Shown here one piece after another: positions 52,752-61,551 of a stretch of DNA of 64,000 bases. Source of the DNA: Mycobacterium sp. GA-1199 (GTDB lineage: Bacteria; Actinomycetota; Actinomycetes; Mycobacteriales; Mycobacteriaceae); assembly GCF_001500045.1 (NCBI RefSeq), contig NZ_LQIX01000003.1, positions 62,001 to 126,000 on the forward strand. Reading direction: 5' to 3'. Position numbers and translations under genes: made by a program. Each line of letters begins with the position of its first letter. Within the stretch, counting starts at the first letter, position 1. The notes under the pieces were generated by a model. That model was given only the letters and a program-made list of their open reading frames with translations. It searched no databases and was not told the origin of the DNA.

Positions 52752-53195
52752 TCACGACCAGACGGGTCCGGTGTATTTCTCGCCGGGGCCTTGCCCTGGT
52801 TCGTCCGGGGATGCGCTGGCCTCGCGGAAGGCCAACTGCAGCGTCTTCAAACCGTCACGCACCGGCCCGGCATGGGGTCCGAGATACTCGGCGGACGCGG
52901 TGACCAACCCGGCCAGCGCGGTGATCAGCCTGCGCGCCTCGTCGAGATCGCGGTGCGGGCTCTCGTCGGGATTGTCGGCCGACAGCCCGAGCTTCTCAGC
53001 CGCGGCGCTCATCAACATCACGGCCGAGCGGGTGATCACCTCGACGGCGGGAATCTCGGCGAGTTCACGAACGGCTGAGCCGTTCAGATCACTTGAGCCG
53101 GCTGAGCCGTTCAGATCACTTGAGCCGGCCGTGCCGTTCAGATCACCTGAGCCGGCCGTGCCGTCGAAGTCAGCTGAGTTCGGGTCATCGGTCAT
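52752..53195 (-). CDS. DUF1844 domain protein with an N-terminal tandem-repeat linker
   Basis: 147 residues. After M-T-D-D-P-N come three 9-residue repeats of the type S-D-L-N-G-S-A-G-S. The DUF1844 helix set follows: [25 protein letters not shown], then [19 protein letters not shown]1844 genes are commonly placed beside infC in actinobacteria, as here, divergent from infC with 212 bp between the start codons. The function is unknown. lysX follows on the same strand. Confidence 0.84.
   Translation of the reverse strand: MTDDPNSADFDGTAGSGDLNGTAGSSDLNGSAGSSDLNGSAVRELAEIPAVEVITRSAVMLMSAAAEKLGLSADNPDESPHRDLDEARRLITALAGLVTASAEYLGPHAGPVRDGLKTLQLAFREASASPDEPGQGPGEKYTGPVWS
53074..53154. repeat. Three tandem 27-bp repeats inside the DUF1844 gene
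   Basis: Units 53074-53100 and 53101-53127 are identical; 53128-53154 differs at a few positions; a decayed fourth unit follows to about 53178. The period is a multiple of three and encodes a 9-residue linker repeat, so the frame is kept. Confidence 0.85.
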
Positions 53196-53201
53196 GCCTG
53201 C

Positions 53202-53207
53202 TAGACT
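53202..53207 (+). promoter_or_regulatory. Candidate -10 box of the infC operon
   Basis: TAGACT (TANNNT). Initiation near 53214 would give a leader of about 195 nt containing the hairpins at 53296-53350. Confidence 0.4.
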
Positions 53208-53295
53208 GGCATGCGCGACCGTCCCGGCAAACGCCAGGGACAGCAAGTGGAGTCCCCCTCCCACCGCTGGCCATACCGGCTCAGCGGTCCGGTCA

Positions 53296-53350
53296 CAGGC
53301 GTCAACGCCTGTCCTGGTCGGCTGTGGGCCCTGCTTTGAGCAGGGCTTTT
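53296..53350 (+). promoter_or_regulatory. Leader hairpin plus intrinsic terminator ahead of infC (candidate attenuator)
   Basis: ACAGGCG/CGCCTGT forms a first hairpin at about 53296-53313. GCCCTGCT (53328-53335) and AGCAGGGC (53339-53346) form a second one with a 3-nt loop followed by TTTTCTGTT, the only textbook U-tract terminator I see in the window. It lies about 60 nt upstream of infC on the sense strand, in the 212-bp gap, so it can only act on the infC-rpmI-rplT transcript. Confidence 0.65.
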
Positions 53351-53407
53351 CTGTTCGTTGAGCAGAGCTGACGGAGTGGGCTCCTAGAGGACAACATAGG
53401 AGGCCCC

Positions 53408-53995
53408 ATCAGCACTGAGACCCGCGTCAACGAGCGTATCCGCGTACCTGAAGTCCGCCTGATCGGACCGGGCGGTGAACAGGTAGGCATAGTGCGCATC
53501 GAAGATGCCCTCCGCGTCGCCGCGGATGCCGATCTCGATCTCGTCGAAGTAGCACCGGATGCCAAACCCCCGGTCTGCAAGATCATGGACTACGGAAAGT
53601 TCAAATACGAGACGGCTCAGAAGGCGCGCGAGTCTCGCAAGAACCAGCAGCAGACCGTCGTCAAGGAACAGAAGCTCCGTCCCAAGATCGACCCGCACGA
53701 CTACGAGACCAAAAAGGGTCACGTGATCCGCTTCCTCGAGGCGGGGTCGAAGGTCAAGGTGACGATCATGTTCCGCGGCCGCGAACAGTCGCGGCCCGAG
53801 TTGGGCTTCCGTCTCCTGCAGCGGCTGGGCGCCGACGTCGCCGACTACGGCTTTGTCGAGACGTCCGCCAAGCAGGACGGCCGCAACATGACGATGGTGC
53901 TGGCCCCGCACCGCGGCGCGAAGACTCGCGCCAAGGCGGCGCAACAGGCCGAAGGCTCCGCAGAGCCGGCCCCAGCACCCGACCGAAACAGTTAG
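53408..53995 (+). CDS. infC: Translation initiation factor IF-3, ATC start codon
   Basis: 195 residues. N-domain [19 protein letters not shown], linker, and C-domain [10 protein letters not shown] / [12 protein letters not shown]. It binds the 30S subunit and rejects non-canonical start codons. The conserved N-terminus can begin only at ATC 53408, four bases after a perfect AGGAGG (53398-53403). The first conventional start (GTG 53492) would delete the N-domain core. E. coli infC likewise starts at a rare codon (AUU), which lets IF-3 repress its own synthesis. First gene of infC-rpmI-rplT. Confidence 0.95.
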   Translation: MSTETRVNERIRVPEVRLIGPGGEQVGIVRIEDALRVAADADLDLVEVAPDAKPPVCKIMDYGKFKYETAQKARESRKNQQQTVVKEQKLRPKIDPHDYETKKGHVIRFLEAGSKVKVTIMFRGREQSRPELGFRLLQRLGADVADYGFVETSAKQDGRNMTMVLAPHRGAKTRAKAAQQAEGSAEPAPAPDRNS

Positions 53996-54015
53996 AACGA
54001 CAGAGCAGAGGACCC

Positions 54016-54210
54016 ATGCCCAAGGCGAAAACCCACAGCGGCGCATCGAAGCGGTTCCGTCGCACCGGAACCGGCAAGATCGTGCGCCAGAAGGCCAACC
54101 GCCGGCACTTGCTCGAGCACAAGCCCAGCAAGCGCACCCGGCGACTCGACGGCCGCACCGTTGTGTCGGCCGCCGACAACGCCCGCATCAAGAAGATGCT
54201 CAACGGCTGA
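54016..54210 (+). CDS. rpmI: 50S ribosomal protein L35
   Basis: 64 residues: [21 protein letters not shown] and [14 protein letters not shown], the standard bL35 sequence. It lies 20 bp after infC and 37 bp before rplT in the conserved order. Highly basic RNA-binding protein of the large subunit. Confidence 0.97.
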   Translation: MPKAKTHSGASKRFRRTGTGKIVRQKANRRHLLEHKPSKRTRRLDGRTVVSAADNARIKKMLNG

Positions 54211-54247
54211 CCGACGAACACGTACGACCTGAACGAAGGACACTCCC

Positions 54248-54637
54248 ATGGCACGCGTCAAGCGCGCAGTCAACGCCCAGAAGAAGCGGCGGACAATCCT
54301 CAAGGCCTCCAAGGGCTACCGGGGCCAGCGGTCGCGGCTGTACCGCAAGGCCAAAGAGCAGCAGCTGCATTCGCTCAACTACGCCTATCGTGACCGGCGC
54401 GCCCGCAAGGGCGAGTTCCGCAAGCTGTGGATCTCGCGCATCAACGCCGCCGCCCGCGCCAACGACATCACCTACAACCGGCTGATCCAGGGGCTCAAGG
54501 CCGCCGGGGTCGAGGTCGACCGCAAGAACCTCGCCGAGATCGCCGTCAGCGATCCGGCCGCGTTCACCGCGCTGGTGGAGGTCGCCAAGGGCGCACTGCC
54601 CGAGGACGTGAACGCGCCGTCGGGCGAGGCTGCCTGA
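54248..54637 (+). CDS. rplT: 50S ribosomal protein L20
   Basis: 129 residues: [15 protein letters not shown] then [14 protein letters not shown] and [11 protein letters not shown], the bL20 signature. It organises 23S rRNA early in assembly and in other bacteria represses its own operon by binding the leader. AACGAAGGAC precedes ATG 54248. The stop overlaps the probable tsnR start. Confidence 0.97.
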   Translation: MARVKRAVNAQKKRRTILKASKGYRGQRSRLYRKAKEQQLHSLNYAYRDRRARKGEFRKLWISRINAAARANDITYNRLIQGLKAAGVEVDRKNLAEIAVSDPAAFTALVEVAKGALPEDVNAPSGEAA

Positions 54638-55416
54638 CGCTCACCGAACGCTCCGCCCGGGTGGTCGCAGCGGTCAAGCTGCACCGCCACGTCGGGCGAC
54701 GCCGCGCCGCGCGCTTCCTCGCCGAGGGACCCAACCTCGTCGAGGCGGCGTTGCGGCGCGGACTTGTATCCGAGGTCTTCGCCACTGAGGACGCTGCGCA
54801 CCGATTCGGTGCGATGCTGGCCCATGTCCCGGTGCATCTGGTGACCGAACGCGCCGCAAAAGCGTTGTCCGAGACGGTGACTCCGGTCGGCCTGATCGCC
54901 GTCTGTGCGACACCGGAGACATCGCTTGACGAGGTGCTGGCGGCCTCGCCGCGTCTGGTCGCGGTCGCGGTCGAGATGTCCGAACCGGGCAACGCGGGCA
55001 CGCTGATCCGGATCGCCGACGCGATGGGGACGGACGCCGTGGTGTTCGCCGGGCACAGCGTCGACCCCTACAACGGCAAATGCCTGCGCGCCTCCGCGGG
55101 CAGCATCTTCTCGATTCCCGTCGTCGTCGAGAACGACGCCGCCTCGGCGGTCTCCGAGCTCACCGGCGCCGGCTTGCAGGTGTTGGCGACAACGGTCGAC
55201 GGCGAGATGTCGTTGAACAGTGCCGCCCTGGAGGCCGCGCTGGCCGAACCGACGGCGTGGCTGTTCGGGCCGGAGGCGCACGGTCTGCCGGCGCAACTGG
55301 CGGCGTCGGCCACGCATCGCGTTCACATCCCGATGCCGGGCAACGCCGAGAGCCTCAATGTGGCCGCGGCCGCGGCGATCTGCCTGTATCAGAGCGCACG
55401 GGCACAACACCCGTAA
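54634..55416 (+). CDS. tsnR: SpoU-family tRNA/rRNA 2'-O-methyltransferase (Rv1644, TsnR)
   Basis: 260 residues with the CTG 54634 start, equal to M. tuberculosis Rv1644. N-terminal substrate-binding part ([21 protein letters not shown]) and a SPOUT knot with motif 1 [13 protein letters not shown], motif 2 [11 protein letters not shown] and motif 3 [15 protein letters not shown]. It methylates a ribose 2'-OH in RNA using S-adenosylmethionine; the exact nucleotide is not known. The first conventional start, GTG 54661, would remove the conserved L-T-E-R-S-A-R. CTG 54634 overlaps the rplT stop (CTGA). Confidence 0.88.
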   Translation: MTLTERSARVVAAVKLHRHVGRRRAARFLAEGPNLVEAALRRGLVSEVFATEDAAHRFGAMLAHVPVHLVTERAAKALSETVTPVGLIAVCATPETSLDEVLAASPRLVAVAVEMSEPGNAGTLIRIADAMGTDAVVFAGHSVDPYNGKCLRASAGSIFSIPVVVENDAASAVSELTGAGLQVLATTVDGEMSLNSAALEAALAEPTAWLFGPEAHGLPAQLAASATHRVHIPMPGNAESLNVAAAAAICLYQSARAQHP

Positions 55417-55489
55417 CGTCGAAGCGCGTTGTGGCACTTCAACGCCCAATTCGGCCCACAACATTAGCCCGGCGAAGTATTGTGCGGCG

Positions 55490-57094
55490 ATGCGTCGCTT
55501 CGACTACATCATCGCGGGCGCCGGCTCGGCCGGTTGTGTGCTGGCGAATCGGTTGTCCGCCGACCGCGCAACGACGGTGCTGCTCGTCGAGGCCGGCGGT
55601 CTCGACCGGCATCCGATGCTCCACGTGCCGAAGGGCTCGGGCATGTTGTTCGAGAACGAGAAATACGTTTGGCGTTACGCCACGACGCCGTTCGGACCGC
55701 GACAGCGTTCCGAGTTCTGGACGCGCGGAAGAGTGATCGGCGGTTCGAGCTCGATCAACGGCATGGTGTACAACCGCGGGAACCGGGCCGACTACGACAC
55801 GCTCGAGCGGCTCGGCAACAAGGGGTGGGGCTGGGACGAGATCCTGCCCGTCTTCAAGGCCATGGAGGACAACGCCTTCGGCGCCTCACCAACCCGGGGA
55901 GCGGGCGGGCCGCTGCACATCTCGGTGGCAGCCGAGCAGGACATCGCGAGCCACGAGATGGTTCAGGCGGGCGCCAACGCCGGGCTGCGTCCACTCGACG
56001 ACATCAACGAAAGCGACGAACCCCGGATCGGCTTCACACCCGCCACCATCCGCAGGGGCCGCCGGGTGAGCGCGGCCGACGCCTTCCTCCGGCCGGCGAT
56101 GCGACGCCCCAACCTCACCGTCCTCACCGGGGCCGAGGTGTGCCGCATCGACATCGAGAACGATCGCGCCACGGGCATCACCGTCCGAACGCCCAACGGC
56201 GCGCGGTCCGAATTCCGGGCCGACCGCGAGACGATCCTCGCACTCGGCAGCATGGGCAGCCCGAAACTGCTGCAACTGTCGGGTATTGGACCGCGCGAGG
56301 TACTCGACCGCGCCGGGGTACCCGTGCTGCTCGAACGCGAGAACGTGGGCAGGCGGATGCGCGAACACCGCTGCTTCGCTTTGAAGTACCGCCTCAACGC
56401 CGAGCTCGGATACAACCGGCAGCTGTCAAGCAGGGCCGGGCAGGCCAGAAGCGCCGCGCGCTACCTGACCAGGCGCCGCGGCTCGCTGGCGACGCCGACC
56501 TTCGATGTGCTGGCGTTCATGAAGACCACGCCCGACATGCCGCGCGTGGACGGGCAGCTTCTATTGGGCCCCTTCACCATTCCGGCCTACAACGACGGTG
56601 AGCCGGTGGCGCTCGAGCGTGAGCCCGGGGTGTCCTGCCTGGGCTTCACCCTGCGGCCCACCTCCGAGGGCAGCGTGGCGATCACCGCCGCGGATCCGTC
56701 GGCGCCGCTGGTGCTCGACCCGGGTTATCTCACCAGCGACCACGACCGCAGCACCACCGCGAACCTGCTGCGCCGGGCCCGGGAGTTGTTCGAGCAGTCA
56801 CCGATCGCCGAGCACATCGACCACGAGACGTTCCCCGGGCCGCAGGCGCGAAGCGACGACGAGCTCGTCGACGCCTCGCTCGACGGCGGCTACTGCGGGT
56901 ATCACGCCATCGGCAGCTGCGCCATGGGTCCCAGAGACGACGACATCGTCGACGGTCGTCTGCGGGTGCGGGGTGTCGAAAATCTGCGGATTGTCGACTG
57001 CTCAGCGATACCGATCATGTTGGCGGGCAACCTGAACGGACCGGTGATGGCCATGGCCGCCCGCGCCGCGCAGTTCATCGTCGAAGACCGCTGA
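55490..57094 (+). CDS. GMC-family FAD-dependent oxidoreductase (choline dehydrogenase-like)
   Basis: 534 residues. FAD-binding G-A-G-S-A-G near residue 10, GMC signature 1 G-R-V-I-G-G-S-S-S-I-N-G-M-V-Y-N-R-G, signature 2 G-S-M-G-S-P-K-L-L-Q-L-S-G-I-G, and the catalytic pair H472 (G-Y-H-A-I-G) and N516 (L-N-G-P-V). It oxidises an alcohol, but the substrate cannot be inferred. No glycine-betaine genes are adjacent; the 3' neighbour is a convergent acyl-CoA dehydrogenase 4 bp away. A weak hairpin in the 73-bp gap after tsnR may separate transcription. Confidence 0.9.
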   Translation: MRRFDYIIAGAGSAGCVLANRLSADRATTVLLVEAGGLDRHPMLHVPKGSGMLFENEKYVWRYATTPFGPRQRSEFWTRGRVIGGSSSINGMVYNRGNRADYDTLERLGNKGWGWDEILPVFKAMEDNAFGASPTRGAGGPLHISVAAEQDIASHEMVQAGANAGLRPLDDINESDEPRIGFTPATIRRGRRVSAADAFLRPAMRRPNLTVLTGAEVCRIDIENDRATGITVRTPNGARSEFRADRETILALGSMGSPKLLQLSGIGPREVLDRAGVPVLLERENVGRRMREHRCFALKYRLNAELGYNRQLSSRAGQARSAARYLTRRRGSLATPTFDVLAFMKTTPDMPRVDGQLLLGPFTIPAYNDGEPVALEREPGVSCLGFTLRPTSEGSVAITAADPSAPLVLDPGYLTSDHDRSTTANLLRRARELFEQSPIAEHIDHETFPGPQARSDDELVDASLDGGYCGYHAIGSCAMGPRDDDIVDGRLRVRGVENLRIVDCSAIPIMLAGNLNGPVMAMAARAAQFIVEDR

Positions 57095-57098
57095 ACCG

Positions 57099-58337
57099 TC
57101 AGGCGCTGAGCAGACCCCGCGCCACGTGCGTGATCTGCACCTCGTTGCTGCCGGCGTAGATCATCAAGGACTTGGCGTCGCGCGCCAGTTGTTCGACGCG
57201 GTACTCGGTCATGTAGCCGTTGCCGCCGAAAAGCTGCACGGCGTCCATAGCGACGTCGGTGGCGGCCTGCGAGCAATACCACTTGATCGCCGATGCCTCC
57301 GGCAGCGAGATCGGCACACCTTCCTGAGCCGCCTCGATCACGCGAAACAGGATGTTGCGCACGTTCATCCGCGCCACCTCCATGTTCGCGAGCTTGAGCT
57401 GGATCAGCTGGAACTGCCCGATCTCCTGGCCCCACAGCGTGCGGCTCTTGGCGTAGTCGACGCACAGCCGCAGGCACTCCTCGATCACACCCAGCGACAT
57501 CGCGGCAACACCGATGCGTTCGGCGCTGAAGCTCGACCGTGCGCTCGCGCGGCCGTCACCGGCGGAATTGTCTTCGGTCTCACCGAGCAGTCGGTCTCGG
57601 CCCAATCGCACATTGTTGAAGAACAACTCGCCGGTGCGCGAGCTGTGAATACCCATCTTGCGGAACGGCTTCGACTGGACGAAACCCTCCATGCCGCGGT
57701 CGAGCACGAAGGTCAGCACCTTGCGGTCGCGCTTGTCGACGCCGGGGTCCCCTTCGTCGAGCTTTGCGTACACCACGACGACGTCGGCGTCCGGGCCATT
57801 GGTGATGAAGGTCTTCTGCCCGTTGAGGATGTAGTCGTCTCCATCACGCACGACGTAGGACTTCATGCCGCCGAACGCATCGGAGCCCGAGTCGGGCTCG
57901 GTGATCGCCCACGCGCCTACCTTGTCGTAGGTGACCAGATCGGGCAGCCAGCGCTCCTGCTGGGCCAGCGTGCCGCGGCTCATGATCGTCGGCACCGTCA
58001 GTCCGAGGCTGACCCCCATGCCGGTGACGACGCCCATCGACACCCGGCACAGCTCACTGATCACGACGAACCCCATCCCGCCGGACCCCTCACCGAACAT
58101 GCCGCCACCGGAGGACTTCTCCGACGAGCCGCCGCCATCGCGCAGCCGGGCAAGGCGCTTGTTCAGCGACTCGCGCGCCATGTCGGCGATGCCGAACGTC
58201 GCGAACAGCTTGCGGACGATGGGGTAGGGCTCCATCTCGCCGCTTTCCAGCGCGTCGATGTGCGGGCGGATTTCCTTGTCGACGAACTCACGGACGGCAT
58301 CGCGCACGGCGAGATCGACATCAGACCATTCGAGCAT
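57099..58337 (-). CDS. Acyl-CoA dehydrogenase, helix-G catalytic glutamate type
   Basis: 412 residues. Acyl-CoA dehydrogenase fold with FAD-binding W-A-I-T-E-P-D-S-G-S-D and F-I-T-N-G, R-T-L-W-G-Q-E-I, and Q-L-F-G-G-N-G-Y-M-T-E-Y. The medium-chain-type base (E of Y-E-G-T) is alanine here (Y-A-G-S-N-E). A glutamate sits at E273 in A-E-R-I-G-V-A-A-M-S-L-G, the helix-G position used by isovaleryl-CoA and long-chain enzymes. A Gly/Ser-rich insert lies at 68-88. It is encoded 5 bp downstream of the DUF2236 gene, probably one operon. The acyl substrate is unknown. Confidence 0.9.
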   Translation of the reverse strand: MLEWSDVDLAVRDAVREFVDKEIRPHIDALESGEMEPYPIVRKLFATFGIADMARESLNKRLARLRDGGGSSEKSSGGGMFGEGSGGMGFVVISELCRVSMGVVTGMGVSLGLTVPTIMSRGTLAQQERWLPDLVTYDKVGAWAITEPDSGSDAFGGMKSYVVRDGDDYILNGQKTFITNGPDADVVVVYAKLDEGDPGVDKRDRKVLTFVLDRGMEGFVQSKPFRKMGIHSSRTGELFFNNVRLGRDRLLGETEDNSAGDGRASARSSFSAERIGVAAMSLGVIEECLRLCVDYAKSRTLWGQEIGQFQLIQLKLANMEVARMNVRNILFRVIEAAQEGVPISLPEASAIKWYCSQAATDVAMDAVQLFGGNGYMTEYRVEQLARDAKSLMIYAGSNEVQITHVARGLLSA

Positions 58338-58342
58338 GCCCT

Positions 58343-59356
58343 CTAGGCTGCCTTACTGCGTCCGCGCGCCGGACGCAGCCCCGCCAAAGAGAACGTGGTG
58401 TGCACCAGCGACCCGGCCCGGTCGAGCAGCGACTTGCGCGGCGGGACGTAGTGCATCGGCAGCCCGCGCCGGTCGCTCGGCGGGGCCATGAACGCAGGCG
58501 CCTCGACCAGTGGAGCGTCCGCGGGAAGACGGCCCTGGGCACGCCGATATGCGGTCAAAGCCCTTGGATGCAAACGGATTTCGTCGGGCACCGCCACGAA
58601 TGCGAACTCCACCAGCTTGCCGAACAGGCGCAGCAGCACCTCGTCTCCCGGCGTCCAGCGCATGTTGGCCTTCTCGCGAAGGGCGTCGTCGAACAGGCCC
58701 GCCGCGATCCAGCGCTGCGCGCCGACCATCGGCTTGAAGAGCTGATCCCACAGCCCGGTGGGCATCAACACGAACCACGGTTTGGGAATCCGGATCGAGA
58801 AGATGTCGAGCGTCGCGCGGTTGATCTCGAGCTCTTCGCGGCACTTGCGGTCCCAGTACTCGCAGAACTCCTCCCAGCTCTGCGGCACCGGTCGCATGCT
58901 CATGCCGTACATCCGGTACCACTGCACGTGCTCGTCGAACAGCTGGCGTTTCTCGGCCTCGGTCAACCCGCCGCAGAAGTACTCGGCCGTCTTGATGATC
59001 AGCATGAAGAACGTGGCGTGTGCCCAGTAGAACGTCTCGGGGTTCAGTGCGTGGTAGCGCCGGCCCTCGGCGTCCACCCCCTTGATCGTGGTGTGGTAGC
59101 TCTTGATCTGCTCACCGGTCTGCGAGGCGCGTTCGCCGTCGTAGACCACACCCATGATCGGGTACACCGAGCGGGCGACGCGCTGCAGCGGTTCACGCAG
59201 CAGGATGGAATGGTCCTCGACACCCGCCCCCAGTTCCGGATACATGTTCTGGACGGCGCCGATCCACACACCCAGCAGGCCCGTGCGCAGGTCGCCGAAG
59301 TACTTCCACGTCAACGAGTCGGGTCCCAGGGGGTCGGCGGTGCTGCTCACGGTCAT
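58343..59356 (-). CDS. DUF2236 / MpaB-family oxygenase-like protein (Rv1645c orthologue)
   Basis: 337 residues. Helical heme-binding-type family related to latex-clearing protein and fungal MpaB. Landmarks are R-V-A-R-S-V-Y-P-I-M-G-V-V-Y-D-G, the conserved H-A-T in Y-W-A-H-A-T-F-F, R-P-V-P-Q-S-W-E-E-F and a long helical C-terminus. Members are proposed oxygenases or peroxidases; the substrate is unknown. ATG 59356 has a well-formed promoter 26 bp upstream with an overlapping palindrome. It probably forms an operon with the acyl-CoA dehydrogenase. Confidence 0.87.
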   Translation of the reverse strand: MTVSSTADPLGPDSLTWKYFGDLRTGLLGVWIGAVQNMYPELGAGVEDHSILLREPLQRVARSVYPIMGVVYDGERASQTGEQIKSYHTTIKGVDAEGRRYHALNPETFYWAHATFFMLIIKTAEYFCGGLTEAEKRQLFDEHVQWYRMYGMSMRPVPQSWEEFCEYWDRKCREELEINRATLDIFSIRIPKPWFVLMPTGLWDQLFKPMVGAQRWIAAGLFDDALREKANMRWTPGDEVLLRLFGKLVEFAFVAVPDEIRLHPRALTAYRRAQGRLPADAPLVEAPAFMAPPSDRRGLPMHYVPPRKSLLDRAGSLVHTTFSLAGLRPARGRSKAA

Positions 59357-59387
59357 CTGATTCCTCGCTGAATCGGCGTCAAACTCA

Positions 59388-59416
59388 ACGATAATGTTGA
59401 CAACCGGTGTTGTCTA
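59388..59416 (-). promoter_or_regulatory. Promoter of the DUF2236 operon with overlapping palindromic operator
   Basis: Minus strand: TAGACA (59416-59411), 17-bp spacer, TATCGT (59393-59388). The palindrome GACAACCGGTGTTGTC (59399-59414, 6-bp arms, 4-bp centre) covers the -35 and spacer, typical for a TetR- or GntR-type repressor. The rest of the 219-bp divergent gap holds only the -10 box of the cyclase gene. Confidence 0.65.
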
Positions 59417-59575
59417 CGATTTGCGGGGCGCGTCGTCCTGCAACGTTACTCAGCGGCTACTGACCCGCCACACACCCGTGACCAGCCACTTCGGCGACCC
59501 CGATTTCGTCTTTCGTATTACCGCTTCGCATGACGAGATTGCTCGGCGCCAAGCGGCCCGCATAGGCTGGCGCAC

Positions 59576-61550
<1,975 letters not shown>

Positions 61551-61551
<1 letters not shown>

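Noticed and set aside
53074..53178. Tandem repeat considered as a CRISPR array
   Set aside because: Repeats are directly adjacent without spacers, in frame, and encode a linker; no cas genes are present.
59399..59414. Palindrome considered as a KstR site
   Set aside because: The AAC and GTT half-sites are separated by four bases instead of two, so it does not fit the KstR core.
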